Source: Pseudoflavitalea sp. G-6-1-2
GTDB taxonomy: Bacteria > Bacteroidota > Bacteroidia > Chitinophagales > Chitinophagaceae
Direction: 5' to 3'
Length of the DNA stretch: 64,000 nt
Assembly: GCF_012927185.1 (NCBI RefSeq)
Contig: NZ_JABBGB010000001.1
Coordinates: 310,001 to 374,000, forward strand
Shown here one piece after another: positions 1 through 8,882 of this stretch (its first letter is position 1; the number at the start of each line of letters is the position of its first letter). The translations under genes and the position numbers were made by a program. The notes below the pieces were generated by a model. The model was not told where the DNA came from. It saw nothing but the letters and a program-made list of their open reading frames with translations, and ran no database searches.

Positions 1-957
1 AACTCAAGATCTACTCCCCGCATTCTCGAAGGCATTGAAAAAATAACCGGTAAAAAGATAAAGAATTACAAAGTTGATCTCTGCAACTTTGACGACACAT
101 TCGCCATTTTTCAGGAGAACAGCGATATCACCGGCATCATCCATTTTGCTGCCTACAAAGCTGTTGGCGAATCGGTGGAACAACCATTGATGTACTTCGA
201 GAACAACCTCGTATCGCTGATCAATCTGCTGAAATGCGTGCAGGAGTTCAACATCCCATATTTCGTATTCTCTTCATCCTGTACGGTGTACGGAAACCCG
301 GACACCATCCCGGTTACAGAGCTTACGCCTCCCAAACCTGCAGAGTCTCCATACGGATATACCAAGCAGATGGGAGAGCAGATCATCAACGAATTCAGCA
401 AGGCTGCGCAAGCGCAGTGTGTGCTTCTCCGTTATTTCAATCCGGTTGGAGCACATCCTTCGATCCTCATCGGAGAACTGCCCATCGGAAAGCCGGCCAA
501 TCTGGTGCCTGCCATTACGCAGACAGCCATCGGCAAACTGCCGCAGATGACTGTTCACGGAACGGATTATGATACCCGCGATGGAAGTTGCGTTCGCGAC
601 TTCATTCACGTGAGTGATATTGCACATGCACATACCCTCAGCATCAAATACCTGATGGAAGGCAATAACCAAAAGCGTTGCGAAGTATTCAACCTCGGAA
701 CCGGCAATGGAGTAACCGTTCTGGAAGCCATCAAAACTTTCGAGAAAGTGAGCGGAGTGAAGCTGAACTATAGTATCGGTCCACGCCGCCCCGGTGACGT
801 AATTGCCATCTATGCCAACAACGATTTCGCCCGCAACTCACTCGGCTGGGAAATCAAATACGGCCTGGAAGACATGATGTCTACCGCCTGGAAGTGGGAA
901 CAGCGGCTGAAGCTCGACGAAAAATTCTATCAGAGCAAGCCCGTTGACCTGAATTAG
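1..957 (+). CDS. galE: UDP-glucose 4-epimerase, 5' end cut by window edge
   Basis: Interconverts UDP-glucose and UDP-galactose in the cytoplasm, feeding surface polysaccharide synthesis. The open frame runs in from base 1, so the first roughly 25 residues with the glycine-rich NAD-binding turn lie outside. Visible landmarks of the extended SDR epimerase family are HFAAYKAVGESV, the SSSCTVYG strand with the catalytic serine region, and YGYTK, the Y-x-x-x-K catalytic pair at about residues 118 and 122 of the visible 318. The C-terminal part has the usual RRPGDV substrate-binding stretch. The downstream transketolase starts 39 bases after the stop with its own promoter-like TTACTTTG, so the two need not be one operon. 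A different NDP-sugar epimerase is possible, but the motifs fit GalE well. Confidence 0.93.
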   Translation, partial: NSRSTPRILEGIEKITGKKIKNYKVDLCNFDDTFAIFQENSDITGIIHFAAYKAVGESVEQPLMYFENNLVSLINLLKCVQEFNIPYFVFSSSCTVYGNPDTIPVTELTPPKPAESPYGYTKQMGEQIINEFSKAAQAQCVLLRYFNPVGAHPSILIGELPIGKPANLVPAITQTAIGKLPQMTVHGTDYDTRDGSCVRDFIHVSDIAHAHTLSIKYLMEGNNQKRCEVFNLGTGNGVTVLEAIKTFEKVSGVKLNYSIGPRRPGDVIAIYANNDFARNSLGWEIKYGLEDMMSTAWKWEQRLKLDEKFYQSKPVDLN

Positions 958-996
958 ACATAGTTTCCTTTACTTTGCAACATCCAAATTCACATC

Positions 997-1953
997 ATGC
1001 TTAAAGATATTCAGTCCACAGGTAAAAAAGATACGCGCAGCGGTTTTGGCGATGGCATTGTTGAAGCAGCACGTAAAAATTCAAATGTAGTAGCACTCAC
1101 AGCTGATCTGGCCGGTTCACTGAAACTGAACCAGTTCATGAAAGAGTTTCCTGAGCGTTTTGTTCAGGTAGGTATTGCAGAAGCCAATATGATGGGCATC
1201 GCAGCCGGTCTCACCATCGGTGGCAAGATCCCTTTCACCACTACATTTGCCAACTTTTCTACCGGCCGTGTGTACGACCAGATCCGTCAGAGCATCGCCT
1301 ATTCCGGCAAGAACGTAAAGATCTGCGCATCCCACGCAGGCCTTACACTCGGAGAGGATGGCGCTACGCACCAGATTCTGGAAGATATCGGCATGATGAA
1401 AATGCTGCCCGGCATGACCGTGATTGTTCCCTGCGACTACAACCAGACCAAGCTCGCCACTATGGCCGTAGCTGAATATCAAGGTCCGGTTTACCTCCGC
1501 TTCGGACGTCCGTCGTGGCCTATCTTCACCGATCCCAATCAACCATTCGTGATCGGAAAAGCACAGCAGTTCTCCGAAGGAACCGATGTTTCTATTTTCG
1601 CCTGCGGCCACATGGTGTGGAAAGCAATCGAAGCAGGAAAGATCCTCGAAGAAAAAGGCATCAGTGTTGAACTGATCAATATCCACACCATCAAACCACT
1701 CGATACAGAAGCAGTGCTCAACTCCATCCGCAAAACCAAATGCGCAGTTACAGTGGAAGAGCACAATATTCTCGGTGGTCTGGGCGACAGCATTGCACAG
1801 GTTGCAGGCCGTAACTTCCCTGTTCCTATCGAATACGTTGGCACCAACGATACTTTCGGCGAAAGCGGAACACCAGATGAACTGCTGGTGAAATATGGTC
1901 TCGACACGCCAAACATCGTGGCGGCAGTTGAGAAAGTGATCAAGAGAAAGTAA
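997..1953 (+). CDS. Transketolase, C-terminal subunit
   Basis: 318 residues matching the second half of a thiamine-diphosphate transketolase: pyrimidine-binding domain in the first half, transketolase C domain in the last third. The catalytic glutamate lies in VGIAEANM (about E62), followed by TTFANF and the RFGRPSWP segment that joins the domains. Many bacteria split transketolase into two genes; the partner holding the diphosphate-binding N-terminal half is normally adjacent. Here galE lies upstream and a sigma factor downstream, so the partner must be elsewhere. The start has a promoter-like TTACTTTG (970-977) 19 bases ahead, one base off the TAnnTTTG consensus. A terminator follows. A 1-deoxyxylulose-5-phosphate synthase fragment is less likely given the length and compact fit. 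Confidence 0.9.
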   Translation: MLKDIQSTGKKDTRSGFGDGIVEAARKNSNVVALTADLAGSLKLNQFMKEFPERFVQVGIAEANMMGIAAGLTIGGKIPFTTTFANFSTGRVYDQIRQSIAYSGKNVKICASHAGLTLGEDGATHQILEDIGMMKMLPGMTVIVPCDYNQTKLATMAVAEYQGPVYLRFGRPSWPIFTDPNQPFVIGKAQQFSEGTDVSIFACGHMVWKAIEAGKILEEKGISVELINIHTIKPLDTEAVLNSIRKTKCAVTVEEHNILGGLGDSIAQVAGRNFPVPIEYVGTNDTFGESGTPDELLVKYGLDTPNIVAAVEKVIKRK

Positions 1954-1982
1954 GCGTAAACATCTTTACACCATATTAAGAA

Positions 1983-2011
1983 GCTATCCCCTCAACCGGG
2001 ATAGCTTTTTT
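1983..2011 (+). terminator. Rho-independent terminator after transketolase gene
   Basis: Stem GCTATCCC/GGGATAGC with a seven-base loop followed by six T. It lies 30 bases after the transketolase stop and separates it from the sigma factor gene. Confidence 0.85.
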
Positions 2012-2133
2012 GTTTTGGGGACCATCCATACAACAGCATGTATGCCAATCTGTTCCGATTTCAGCCACTCATTAAACCAATCACCGTATCTTTAATCTAA
2101 GTGCAATTAGTAACGCCCATAAATAGCTAACCT

Positions 2134-2685
2134 ATGGCGGCAACCACTCAGGATAGTGAGCTGCTTACCCTGTTCCGTAACCCAACAACCAGGGAAAGCG
2201 CCTTCACTGCCATCATCAAAAAATACCAGGAGCGGCTGTACTGGCATATCAGGCGCATGGTAGTTGATCATGAAGATGCCAACGATGTATTGCAGAACGT
2301 ATTCATCAAAGTATGGAACGGCCTCGACAATTTCCGGGAAGATGCGCAGCTCTTCACCTGGCTCTATCGCATTGCCACCAATGAATGCCTTACTTTTCTC
2401 GAACAACAGAAAAAAAGGCAATCAGTATCTTTCAACGATGTGGAAGCAAGTCTCGAAAACAAAATCAGAGCAGATAAACATTTCGACGCCAATAAACTGG
2501 AGTGGAAACTGCAGGTTGCCATTCAGCAACTTCCGGAAAAACAGAAACTGGTTTTCTCGCTCCGTTACTACGATGAAATGCCTTACGAAGAAATGAGCCG
2601 CGTGCTCGAAACATCAGAGGGCGCATTGAAAGCCTCCTATCATCACGCAGTGAAGAAAGTGGAGGATTACATACTCAACCATTAA
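2134..2685 (+). CDS. ECF-type RNA polymerase sigma-70 factor
   Basis: 183 residues with the two-domain ECF layout. Region 2 covers about residues 25-95, with the core-binding and -10 recognition helices around HEDANDVLQNVFIKVW and TWLYRIATNECL. Region 4 covers about 125-180, with the helix-turn-helix around MPYEEMSRVLETSEGALKAS. It should redirect RNA polymerase to a small regulon on an envelope signal. A membrane protein with repeats starts 34 bases downstream and is the likely anti-sigma factor, followed by a CpxP/Spy-like protein; the three genes end at one terminator. The upstream spacer holds TATCTTTA, close to the housekeeping -7 box. The regulon and inducing signal cannot be read from sequence. 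Confidence 0.93.
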   Translation: MAATTQDSELLTLFRNPTTRESAFTAIIKKYQERLYWHIRRMVVDHEDANDVLQNVFIKVWNGLDNFREDAQLFTWLYRIATNECLTFLEQQKKRQSVSFNDVEASLENKIRADKHFDANKLEWKLQVAIQQLPEKQKLVFSLRYYDEMPYEEMSRVLETSEGALKASYHHAVKKVEDYILNH

Positions 2686-2719
2686 ACTTATCTTAACAAA
2701 TAAGGTCTATTGAGTGATC

Positions 2720-3478
2720 ATGGAAAGCAGCAACAACATATTGAAGGAATTGCAGGAACTGAGTCCGGTACTGGCTTCCAGCTATCCCGTGCCACTGCCT
2801 TACACCATCCCCGAAGGATATTTTGAGCAGCTCGCATCTGCCATTCTGTTCATCGCAAAAGACAATGATCTGTCTGCTGATGAAGAACTGGATCAGCTGT
2901 CGCCACTCCTCAAAAGCATTTCAAAAACACCTCCTTACCATTTACCTGAAGGATATTTTTCCGAACTCCCCGAAAACACTGTAGCAGAAACAAAAGCAGT
3001 AGCATTCGTACAGGAAGAACTCGACGATTTTTCGCCGCTGCTCAATCCGTTGAAAAACGCTGCCGTTTACGAAGTGCCCGCAGGATATTTTGAACAACTC
3101 CCTGCCACCATTTTGCATAAAGTAAGAGCAGAAGCATCCACTGCCAAAGTAGTTCAACTGCCTTTGCTGAAAAGAATCCGCAAATATGCTGCAGCCGCAG
3201 CAGTAGCGCTGGTGCTGCTTTCGGGCGGATGGTGGTTTCTGAGTTCCGATTCCGGTTCATCTACCGTATCATCCACAGGCATTGAAAAAGTATCTGATGA
3301 TGAACTGGTACATTTTCTGGAAGATCAGGTGATCGCTCCTGAAAGCAACAACAACAGCGTGGCAGCAACCAGCATCGATGCATCATCGGTACAGGATCTG
3401 TTCTCTGAAGTAAGCGATGAAGAACTGCAACAGTACTACGACAAAAACAGCAGTCTCATCAAAGTGATTTCCAACTAA
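2720..3478 (+). CDS. Membrane protein with three internal repeats, candidate anti-sigma factor
   Basis: 252 residues from ATG 2720; an in-frame GTG six bases earlier is possible but less likely. The N-terminal 135 residues hold three copies of a unit about 44 residues apart. Each has an acidic stretch, then LSPxL or FSPLL, then Y-x-(I/L/V)-P-x-GYF-x-x-L. A helix rich in alanine, valine and leucine at about 157-176 crosses the membrane, leaving an acidic, serine-rich C-terminal tail of about 75 residues. Position right after an ECF sigma gene, one membrane segment and an N-terminal cytoplasmic side suggest an anti-sigma factor, but there is no zinc-binding ZAS motif that I can see. The role is inference; the repeats are seen. 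Confidence 0.72.
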   Translation: MESSNNILKELQELSPVLASSYPVPLPYTIPEGYFEQLASAILFIAKDNDLSADEELDQLSPLLKSISKTPPYHLPEGYFSELPENTVAETKAVAFVQEELDDFSPLLNPLKNAAVYEVPAGYFEQLPATILHKVRAEASTAKVVQLPLLKRIRKYAAAAAVALVLLSGGWWFLSSDSGSSTVSSTGIEKVSDDELVHFLEDQVIAPESNNNSVAATSIDASSVQDLFSEVSDEELQQYYDKNSSLIKVISN

Positions 3479-3490
3479 GCAACAAAGATC

Positions 3491-3928
3491 ATGAAGCAAA
3501 TATTATCGATACTCACTTTATTATTGTTCCTCTCTGCCGCTGCCTTTGCGCAGGACAGTGCCAAAAAGAAAACCGATAAAATGCGCGAGCCCGGCCAACG
3601 GGTAGAAGCGTTGAAGATCGCATTCATCACACGCAAACTCGATCTCAGCACTGAAGAGGCACAGAAGTTCTGGCCCATCTACAACAAGTACTCGGCAGAA
3701 TTGCGCAAAGTGCGCCAGGATGCACGCCTGAATAAAGAAGCAGAAATCGAAACAGAAGAGAAAGTATTGAACATCCGGAAAAGATACAATATCGAATTCA
3801 CTAAAGCATTGCCTGCAGATAAAGTGAATGCCTTCTTCAAAGCAGAAAAAGAATTCGGAACCATGCTCCAGAAAGAACTGATGGAAAGGAAACAAAGAAA
3901 GATGGAGAAGTTTCAGGAGGCAAACTGA
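3491..3928 (+). CDS. CpxP/Spy-like periplasmic protein of an ECF module
   Basis: 145 residues with a signal peptide ending near AAAFAQ, so exported to the periplasm. The mature part is almost all helical and charged. Its core IAFITRKLDLSTEEAQKFWP resembles the LTxxQ/Spy-CpxP helix seen in small periplasmic stress and metal-sensing proteins, and proteins with this core are common next to ECF sigma genes in Bacteroidota. It starts 12 bases after the candidate anti-sigma gene and ends at a terminator, so the three genes form one transcription unit. It may sense misfolded protein or metal and pass the signal to the membrane partner; that step is inference. Confidence 0.75.
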   Translation: MKQILSILTLLLFLSAAAFAQDSAKKKTDKMREPGQRVEALKIAFITRKLDLSTEEAQKFWPIYNKYSAELRKVRQDARLNKEAEIETEEKVLNIRKRYNIEFTKALPADKVNAFFKAEKEFGTMLQKELMERKQRKMEKFQEAN

Positions 3929-3967
3929 TCAGCAAATTAATTCGTGTTTACATAGATTAGCTATCAA

Positions 3968-3998
3968 GGCTGCACCAGGGTTACGGTGCGGCCTTTTT
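3968..3998 (+). terminator. Terminator of the first ECF module
   Basis: Stem GGCTGCACC/GGTGCGGCC (one T-G pair) with an eight-base loop, followed by five T. It lies 40 bases after the CpxP-like gene. Confidence 0.8.
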
Positions 3999-4082
3999 GC
4001 TTATTGCCCTGCTGAAAGTTTAAAGTTGTTTGGAATGTTGTGTAACGACTGCCCGAAAGAAGAAAGATGAGAAAAACTTCGG

Positions 4083-4103
4083 GGGTGCCCAGTCGCTCGC
4101 GAA
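4083..4103. repeat. Short REP-like repeat, copy 1
   Basis: GGGTGCCCAGTCGCTCGCG lies directly against the stop codon of the MBL-fold gene. Its reverse complement matches 18 of 19 bases of a stretch at 29477-29495. Both copies are intergenic and GC-rich in AT-richer surroundings. I know of no coding reason for the match, so I call it a dispersed repeat. Copy number elsewhere is unknown. Confidence 0.5.
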
Positions 4104-4844
4104 CTAAAATCTATAAACTGGATTTGATACATCGTGATAGAACAGAAAGGTCCACTTCGCGGCCTCTCCTTCTTCCCACCATTTCTTACGCAGCTCCATC
4201 GCTTTCTTGCCATCATAATCGTACTTCGCCACAAACTTGCTCTTCATCTGATTGAGCTGCGGTGCATCATCTGCTCCGTAGAAAACTGTTTCGCCTCCAT
4301 CTACAATTCGGAATACCTGATGCACTGGACTATGCGCCCCTGTGATCTCATATTTTATGTATCCGTCCAGCACGCCATCTCCATCGAGCCAATGCACATT
4401 AGGAGCATCGCGCAAACATTCGAGTTCTTCTGTGAGATAAGAAGGAAAGCCTTTCTCGAATGCGAATTCAAATTCTTTGCGCTGAATATAATATTTCGCT
4501 TGCGGGAAGCTGAGTGTTTTGTTTCCGGATGCATCGGTGTAACTAACGCCACCTGCATGGTCTTTGTGCAAATGAGACATCAGCACTTTAGTGATCTCAG
4601 AAGGATTAATGCCGTTATCCATAAGCAGGCGATGCAGTTGCAGTGTGCCATCAGGTTCGCGGAAACCGAGGCCGGTATCGAGCAGCAGCACATCTTCAGA
4701 AGTGATCACCACAAAGGGTTGCACTTCTACCAGCAGGCTGCCTGTGGGCCTCGACTGCAGGTCGTCTTTATTGAGATCGAAAGGAACGAATAATTTGGAG
4801 CTATCTATTGTAAATGCGCCTTCACTGAGCGGAATAACTTTCAT
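4104..4844 (-). CDS. MBL-fold metallo-hydrolase
   Basis: 246 residues of the metallo-beta-lactamase superfamily. The first metal-ligand motif reads SHLHKDHAGG, the H-x-H-x-D-H signature; further ligands are likely the histidine of GAHSPVH and the aspartate of YGADDAPQ. LLLDTGLGF precedes the motif as usual. No signal peptide is seen, so it is probably cytoplasmic. ATG 4844 is chosen over a GTG two codons earlier. It lies 16 bases after rodA on the same strand and may be read through from the rod-shape operon, but nothing ties it to wall synthesis. The substrate (lactone, thioester or phosphoester) cannot be told. Confidence 0.85.
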   Translation of the reverse strand: MKVIPLSEGAFTIDSSKLFVPFDLNKDDLQSRPTGSLLVEVQPFVVITSEDVLLLDTGLGFREPDGTLQLHRLLMDNGINPSEITKVLMSHLHKDHAGGVSYTDASGNKTLSFPQAKYYIQRKEFEFAFEKGFPSYLTEELECLRDAPNVHWLDGDGVLDGYIKYEITGAHSPVHQVFRIVDGGETVFYGADDAPQLNQMKSKFVAKYDYDGKKAMELRKKWWEEGEAAKWTFLFYHDVSNPVYRF

Positions 4845-4860
4845 ACACACAAAATTTATA

Positions 4861-6201
4861 TTACCTCAATACCATCTGCCGGTCTGCGTCCAGTCTGATG
4901 AGAATGAACAGCATAATCGAGAACGAAAGTAAGGAAGTACCACCATAACTGATCAATGGCAGCGGGATACCAATCACCGGCGCCAGACCGATGGTCATGC
5001 ACAGGTTGATAGCGATATGGAAAAAGAATACTGATGCTACCCCATACGCATAACAGCGGCTGAATACACTTCGTTGCCGCTCGGCAATATTCACAATCCT
5101 GAGCAATAAGAATAGATAGATGCCCAGTACCAATGCAGAACCGGCAAAGCCGAAGCCTTCGCCGATGGTACAGAAGATAAAGTCCGTTCGTTGTTCGGGC
5201 ACAAAATCGAAACGTGTTTGCGTTCCTTTGAGGAAGCCCTTACCGATAACCCCACCGCTACCGATGGCGATCTTGCTCTGACGAACGTTATAGTCTGTAT
5301 CTTTTTTCTTTACGGGTGTTGGATCTTCATCACCCTCTACTGTATTCAATGCAGCATACGGGTTCTCTTTACCGATGAGTGAGAAGATACGTTCTACCTG
5401 GTGTTTCGCCAGCACTTTGGTGAAGAGGAAAGGAACCACAAATCGCTGCACACCCACACATCCTACCCAGATCAGCACTATGCCGATGAGCACACCTCTG
5501 CGTCTGCGGATCTGTTTGCGCAACAGATAGATGGCACCTGCTGCAATGGCCGTGAGTATGATGGCGAGAATATCTTTATCGAGTACCAGCGTGGCTACCA
5601 CCAGCACTGCGAGCGAGAAACCAACGATCAGATAAATGGGAGGAAGACCTTCCCGGAACATCACCAGAAAGAAGGAGAAGAACACCAATGCCAGACCGGT
5701 TTCTTTCTGTGCAATGGAGATCAATGCAGGCACTACCACCAGCGCTGCTGCAATGAGCTGAGAACGCGGCTTGCTGAAATCTGTTTCCACGCGCGACAAA
5801 TACTTCGCCAGCGCCATGTTCACAAACACTTTCATCAATTCGGCCGGTTGCAGGTTGAAGCCTCCGATACGTATAATCGATTCCGTTCCTTTTACTGCCG
5901 TGTGCAAAGGGAATACCAGCAACAATAGCAACATCCCCACCGCATACCATATATTGGCCGTTGCAGTAAAGAATTTGCTGTCTGTAAGCAGGATGAACAA
6001 TCCCAGCACCAGCGACACTATGAAGAAATAGAATTGTTTGCTGTAGTCTGTTTTGAATGCAAGAAAGGTTTGCACCACATTGTCGCCGTCGCGATAGGTT
6101 ACGGAGAAAATACTCAGCAGCCCGATGGCTACCAGCAGCAGGTACAACCAGATCATCACCCAGTCCACACCTTTCGATATTGCAGGATTTCGTTGACTCA
6201 T
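4861..6201 (-). CDS. rodA: Rod-shape peptidoglycan glycosyltransferase RodA
   Basis: 446-residue SEDS-family membrane protein that polymerises glycan strands from lipid II during side-wall growth, working with the transpeptidase PBP2 encoded just upstream. About ten hydrophobic helices are visible. SEDS landmarks are GFNLQPAELMK, the EQRTDFIFCTIGEGFGF loop and the C-terminal GIPLPLISYGGTS. It is longer than the E. coli enzyme, mostly through a hydrophilic stretch around EGDEDPTPVKKK and a basic patch near RKQIRRRRG. The start lies 5 bases after the PBP2 stop, consistent with coupled expression. FtsW is the alternative, but the mre context argues for RodA. Confidence 0.96.
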   Translation of the reverse strand: MSQRNPAISKGVDWVMIWLYLLLVAIGLLSIFSVTYRDGDNVVQTFLAFKTDYSKQFYFFIVSLVLGLFILLTDSKFFTATANIWYAVGMLLLLLVFPLHTAVKGTESIIRIGGFNLQPAELMKVFVNMALAKYLSRVETDFSKPRSQLIAAALVVVPALISIAQKETGLALVFFSFFLVMFREGLPPIYLIVGFSLAVLVVATLVLDKDILAIILTAIAAGAIYLLRKQIRRRRGVLIGIVLIWVGCVGVQRFVVPFLFTKVLAKHQVERIFSLIGKENPYAALNTVEGDEDPTPVKKKDTDYNVRQSKIAIGSGGVIGKGFLKGTQTRFDFVPEQRTDFIFCTIGEGFGFAGSALVLGIYLFLLLRIVNIAERQRSVFSRCYAYGVASVFFFHIAINLCMTIGLAPVIGIPLPLISYGGTSLLSFSIMLFILIRLDADRQMVLR

Positions 6202-6206
6202 CTCCG

Positions 6207-8279
6207 TTATGCGTTGAAAGGTTTGTTGAATAATCTGGGGTCAGGAAGTACAAATGCTACGCGGCGTGCCGGCGCTTTTTCTTTCGATCTGGGGAATGAC
6301 GGCTTAATCGGATTCATCTTCTGGAACTTGCGGATCATGGAACTATCCTTATATCTTTCATACCAGCCGGTAGCACGTGCTGAATCTTCGATGTATTGCA
6401 GGTACTTCAGATAGGAAGGCATCAGGCTCGAATTGCCGATCCTGTCTGCTTCTTTCCTGCGGTCTGCAGAAAGGCTGTCTTTCAGGTAACGTTCCATCAT
6501 CAGACCGGCGATCGGAGCCGCCCAGGTATTACCAAAACCAGAATTCTCAACCACTACTGCCAGTGCGATCGTTGGATTTTCACGGGGAGCGAAACAAACG
6601 AATACCGAGTTGTTCTCCAGTTTGATTCTTCTCCCCTGAATGATGCGGTATTTTTCGGCAGTACCGGTTTTACCACAAATATCGATGCCGGGAATTTTTG
6701 CTTTTGAAGCAGATCCGTCTACCACCTGCTGCATGCCAGTCATAATAGCTTCATACGCTTCGCTGGAAATATTGGTGAGCACTTCGTGCTTCTTTTTGTA
6801 TTTGGTGAGTATCGTGTCTGCACTGGTTTCGCCATCGATCTTCTCTACAAAGTGTGGTTCGTAGTAGTAACCTTTGTTGGCGATGATGCACATGGCGTTG
6901 GCCATTTGCAGAGGAGTGGTCTGCATCATATCCTGACCGATACCGAGTGTGAGATTGGTACAGCTGTTCCAGGCTCCGCGATACACCTGATTGTAACGGG
7001 AAGAATCGGGGATCAGCCCGGGTACCTCGCTCACCAGATCAACGCCGGTGCGTGCACCAAGACCGAAGGCATTCATGTATCCCTTCCATTTTTCATATCC
7101 TTTCTTTACACTGCCATATCGGTTATTGTCTACTGTTAGTCGATAGATGTGTACGAAGTAAGAGTTACAGGAGTTGGCAATGGCCAGTCGCAGGTTTGCT
7201 GCGTGACCAGGGTTGCTGTGCGTACAGGCAGGTTTGCCGTGACCACAACCGAAATATCTTCCCCCGCATGGATAACCGAAACTGGGGGTGATCACGCCTT
7301 CGTTGAGCGCCACCAGTCCACCCAATGGTTTGAAAGTAGAGCCCGGCTCATAGTTACCCTGAATAGCGCGGTTCAGCAACGGGCCTGCCACATCGAGCAC
7401 CAGCTGACCATAGTTCTTTTGTTTGTTGGAACCGGTAAGACTGTTGGGATCGTAGGTTGGTCCGGATGCCATGGCCAGGATACCACCATTCTTTGGATTG
7501 ATGGCCACAATGGCGCCCACTTTGTTGTTGATGAGTTTTTCCGCCAGCTGTTGCAGATCGATATCGATATGTGTGCGAAGGTTTCTTCCTGCAACGGCAG
7601 CTGTATCGAATGATCCGTTCTCATAGCTTCCTACGAGCCGGTTCTTATTGTCTTTAATAAGGTACTCCACACCACGTTGTCCCATCAGCACTTTTTCGTA
7701 GAACGCTTCCATACCGCTTCTTCCCACATAATCGCCCATGCGGTAGTAACCGCCGGAACGTTTGATGATATTGGAATCGGCTTCGCCGATATAGCCCATG
7801 ATATGAGCCGCGGCATTGTAAGGATATACGCGAACCGGTCTTTCGATGAGTGCAAAGCCGGGGAATTTCCAGATGTTTTCGTCGAGACGTGCATGCAGTT
7901 CGGGCGTAAGCAGATCCTGAAAGATAGACGGACGATAAGGTCCGTTCTTCATTCTTGCTTCCACCATGCGTTTGCGGAATTCAACGGTATCGATGCCGAG
8001 GATATCGCAGAGGCCGAAAGTATCTGTCTTGCGGCTTTCATTGGGCGTTACCACCAGATCGAACATGATGGTATTGTTGAGGATGGCCCTTCCCTTTCGA
8101 TCGTAGATGATTCCACGATCAGGATACTTCACTTTAGGGAATACGGCATTGCTCATAGCCAATTGCTTGTATTGCCTTGACAATATCTGCAGGTTGAATA
8201 ACTGTACGATAATGATGAGGAATACACCAACGAAGATGAGCCGGATAATATTACTGCGCGACTGGTTAAATAGAGCCAT
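6207..8279 (-). CDS. mrdA: Penicillin-binding protein 2 (rod-shape transpeptidase)
   Basis: 690-residue class B PBP that cross-links side-wall peptidoglycan in the periplasm with RodA. One membrane anchor lies at about residues 10-30, followed by the dimerisation domain and the transpeptidase domain. The three active-site motifs are intact: S314-x-x-K317 (GSTFKP), S370-C-N372 and K536-T-G538. A loop with C338, C345, C352 and nearby histidines precedes the second motif and may bind metal, as reported for some PBP2 proteins; that is inference. The C-terminal tail is basic. The gene sits between mreD (69-base gap) and rodA (5-base gap). Confidence 0.96.
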   Translation of the reverse strand: MALFNQSRSNIIRLIFVGVFLIIIVQLFNLQILSRQYKQLAMSNAVFPKVKYPDRGIIYDRKGRAILNNTIMFDLVVTPNESRKTDTFGLCDILGIDTVEFRKRMVEARMKNGPYRPSIFQDLLTPELHARLDENIWKFPGFALIERPVRVYPYNAAAHIMGYIGEADSNIIKRSGGYYRMGDYVGRSGMEAFYEKVLMGQRGVEYLIKDNKNRLVGSYENGSFDTAAVAGRNLRTHIDIDLQQLAEKLINNKVGAIVAINPKNGGILAMASGPTYDPNSLTGSNKQKNYGQLVLDVAGPLLNRAIQGNYEPGSTFKPLGGLVALNEGVITPSFGYPCGGRYFGCGHGKPACTHSNPGHAANLRLAIANSCNSYFVHIYRLTVDNNRYGSVKKGYEKWKGYMNAFGLGARTGVDLVSEVPGLIPDSSRYNQVYRGAWNSCTNLTLGIGQDMMQTTPLQMANAMCIIANKGYYYEPHFVEKIDGETSADTILTKYKKKHEVLTNISSEAYEAIMTGMQQVVDGSASKAKIPGIDICGKTGTAEKYRIIQGRRIKLENNSVFVCFAPRENPTIALAVVVENSGFGNTWAAPIAGLMMERYLKDSLSADRRKEADRIGNSSLMPSYLKYLQYIEDSARATGWYERYKDSSMIRKFQKMNPIKPSFPRSKEKAPARRVAFVLPDPRLFNKPFNA

Positions 8280-8348
8280 AGGATTGGCAAATCAATATTC
8301 AAAATTAAGAAGCAACCTGAATGTATCCAGACAATTAACAATTCTATG

Positions 8349-8882
8349 TTATACAGAATTGGTTCTGAATTTTTCTTTTCTGAAAAACAGCAGTTCGGTG
8401 ATCATGATCAGCAACAGGCTCACGCCGGTTGTTGCCACAACTTTACCGAGCAGGAACACGAACGATTTTACATCGAGCCATTCCAGCAATACCAGGTAAA
8501 AGTTATGAATAAAAGTGAGGATCAGTACATAGGTAGCGTAAGGCGCCCATCCCATGCTGGTTCCTGAAGGTGACTTGTAACTTTTGTCGGCACCTTCCTG
8601 AGGAATAAGAATATTGATGAGGAAGGGACGAAGGTATCCGATAAGGGTACATGCAGCAGCATGCAGCCCCGGTGTTTTAGTGAAGAAGTCGAGCGTAAGG
8701 CCCAGCAGGAACGAAACGAAAGTAACCCCTACTCTCGGCATATTGAATGGCAGCCAGAGAATGTAGAGGAAGTAGAGGTAAGGCACCACAAAGCGATGCA
8801 ATGGCGGTATCTGAAACAGTACGTATACCTGTATCAGGATAAACAGCACAAAGCGGATGATATTTCTGACGAGATCACTCAT
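8349..8882 (-). CDS. mreD: Rod shape-determining protein MreD
   Basis: 177 residues, almost entirely hydrophobic, with about five membrane helices, the size and character of MreD, which links MreC to the wall-synthesis enzymes in the inner membrane. Sequence conservation in this family is low, so the call leans on gene order. The start overlaps the mreC stop in an ATGA, and mrdA and rodA follow. No unusual feature is seen. Confidence 0.9.
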   Translation of the reverse strand: MSDLVRNIIRFVLFILIQVYVLFQIPPLHRFVVPYLYFLYILWLPFNMPRVGVTFVSFLLGLTLDFFTKTPGLHAAACTLIGYLRPFLINILIPQEGADKSYKSPSGTSMGWAPYATYVLILTFIHNFYLVLLEWLDVKSFVFLLGKVVATTGVSLLLIMITELLFFRKEKFRTNSV

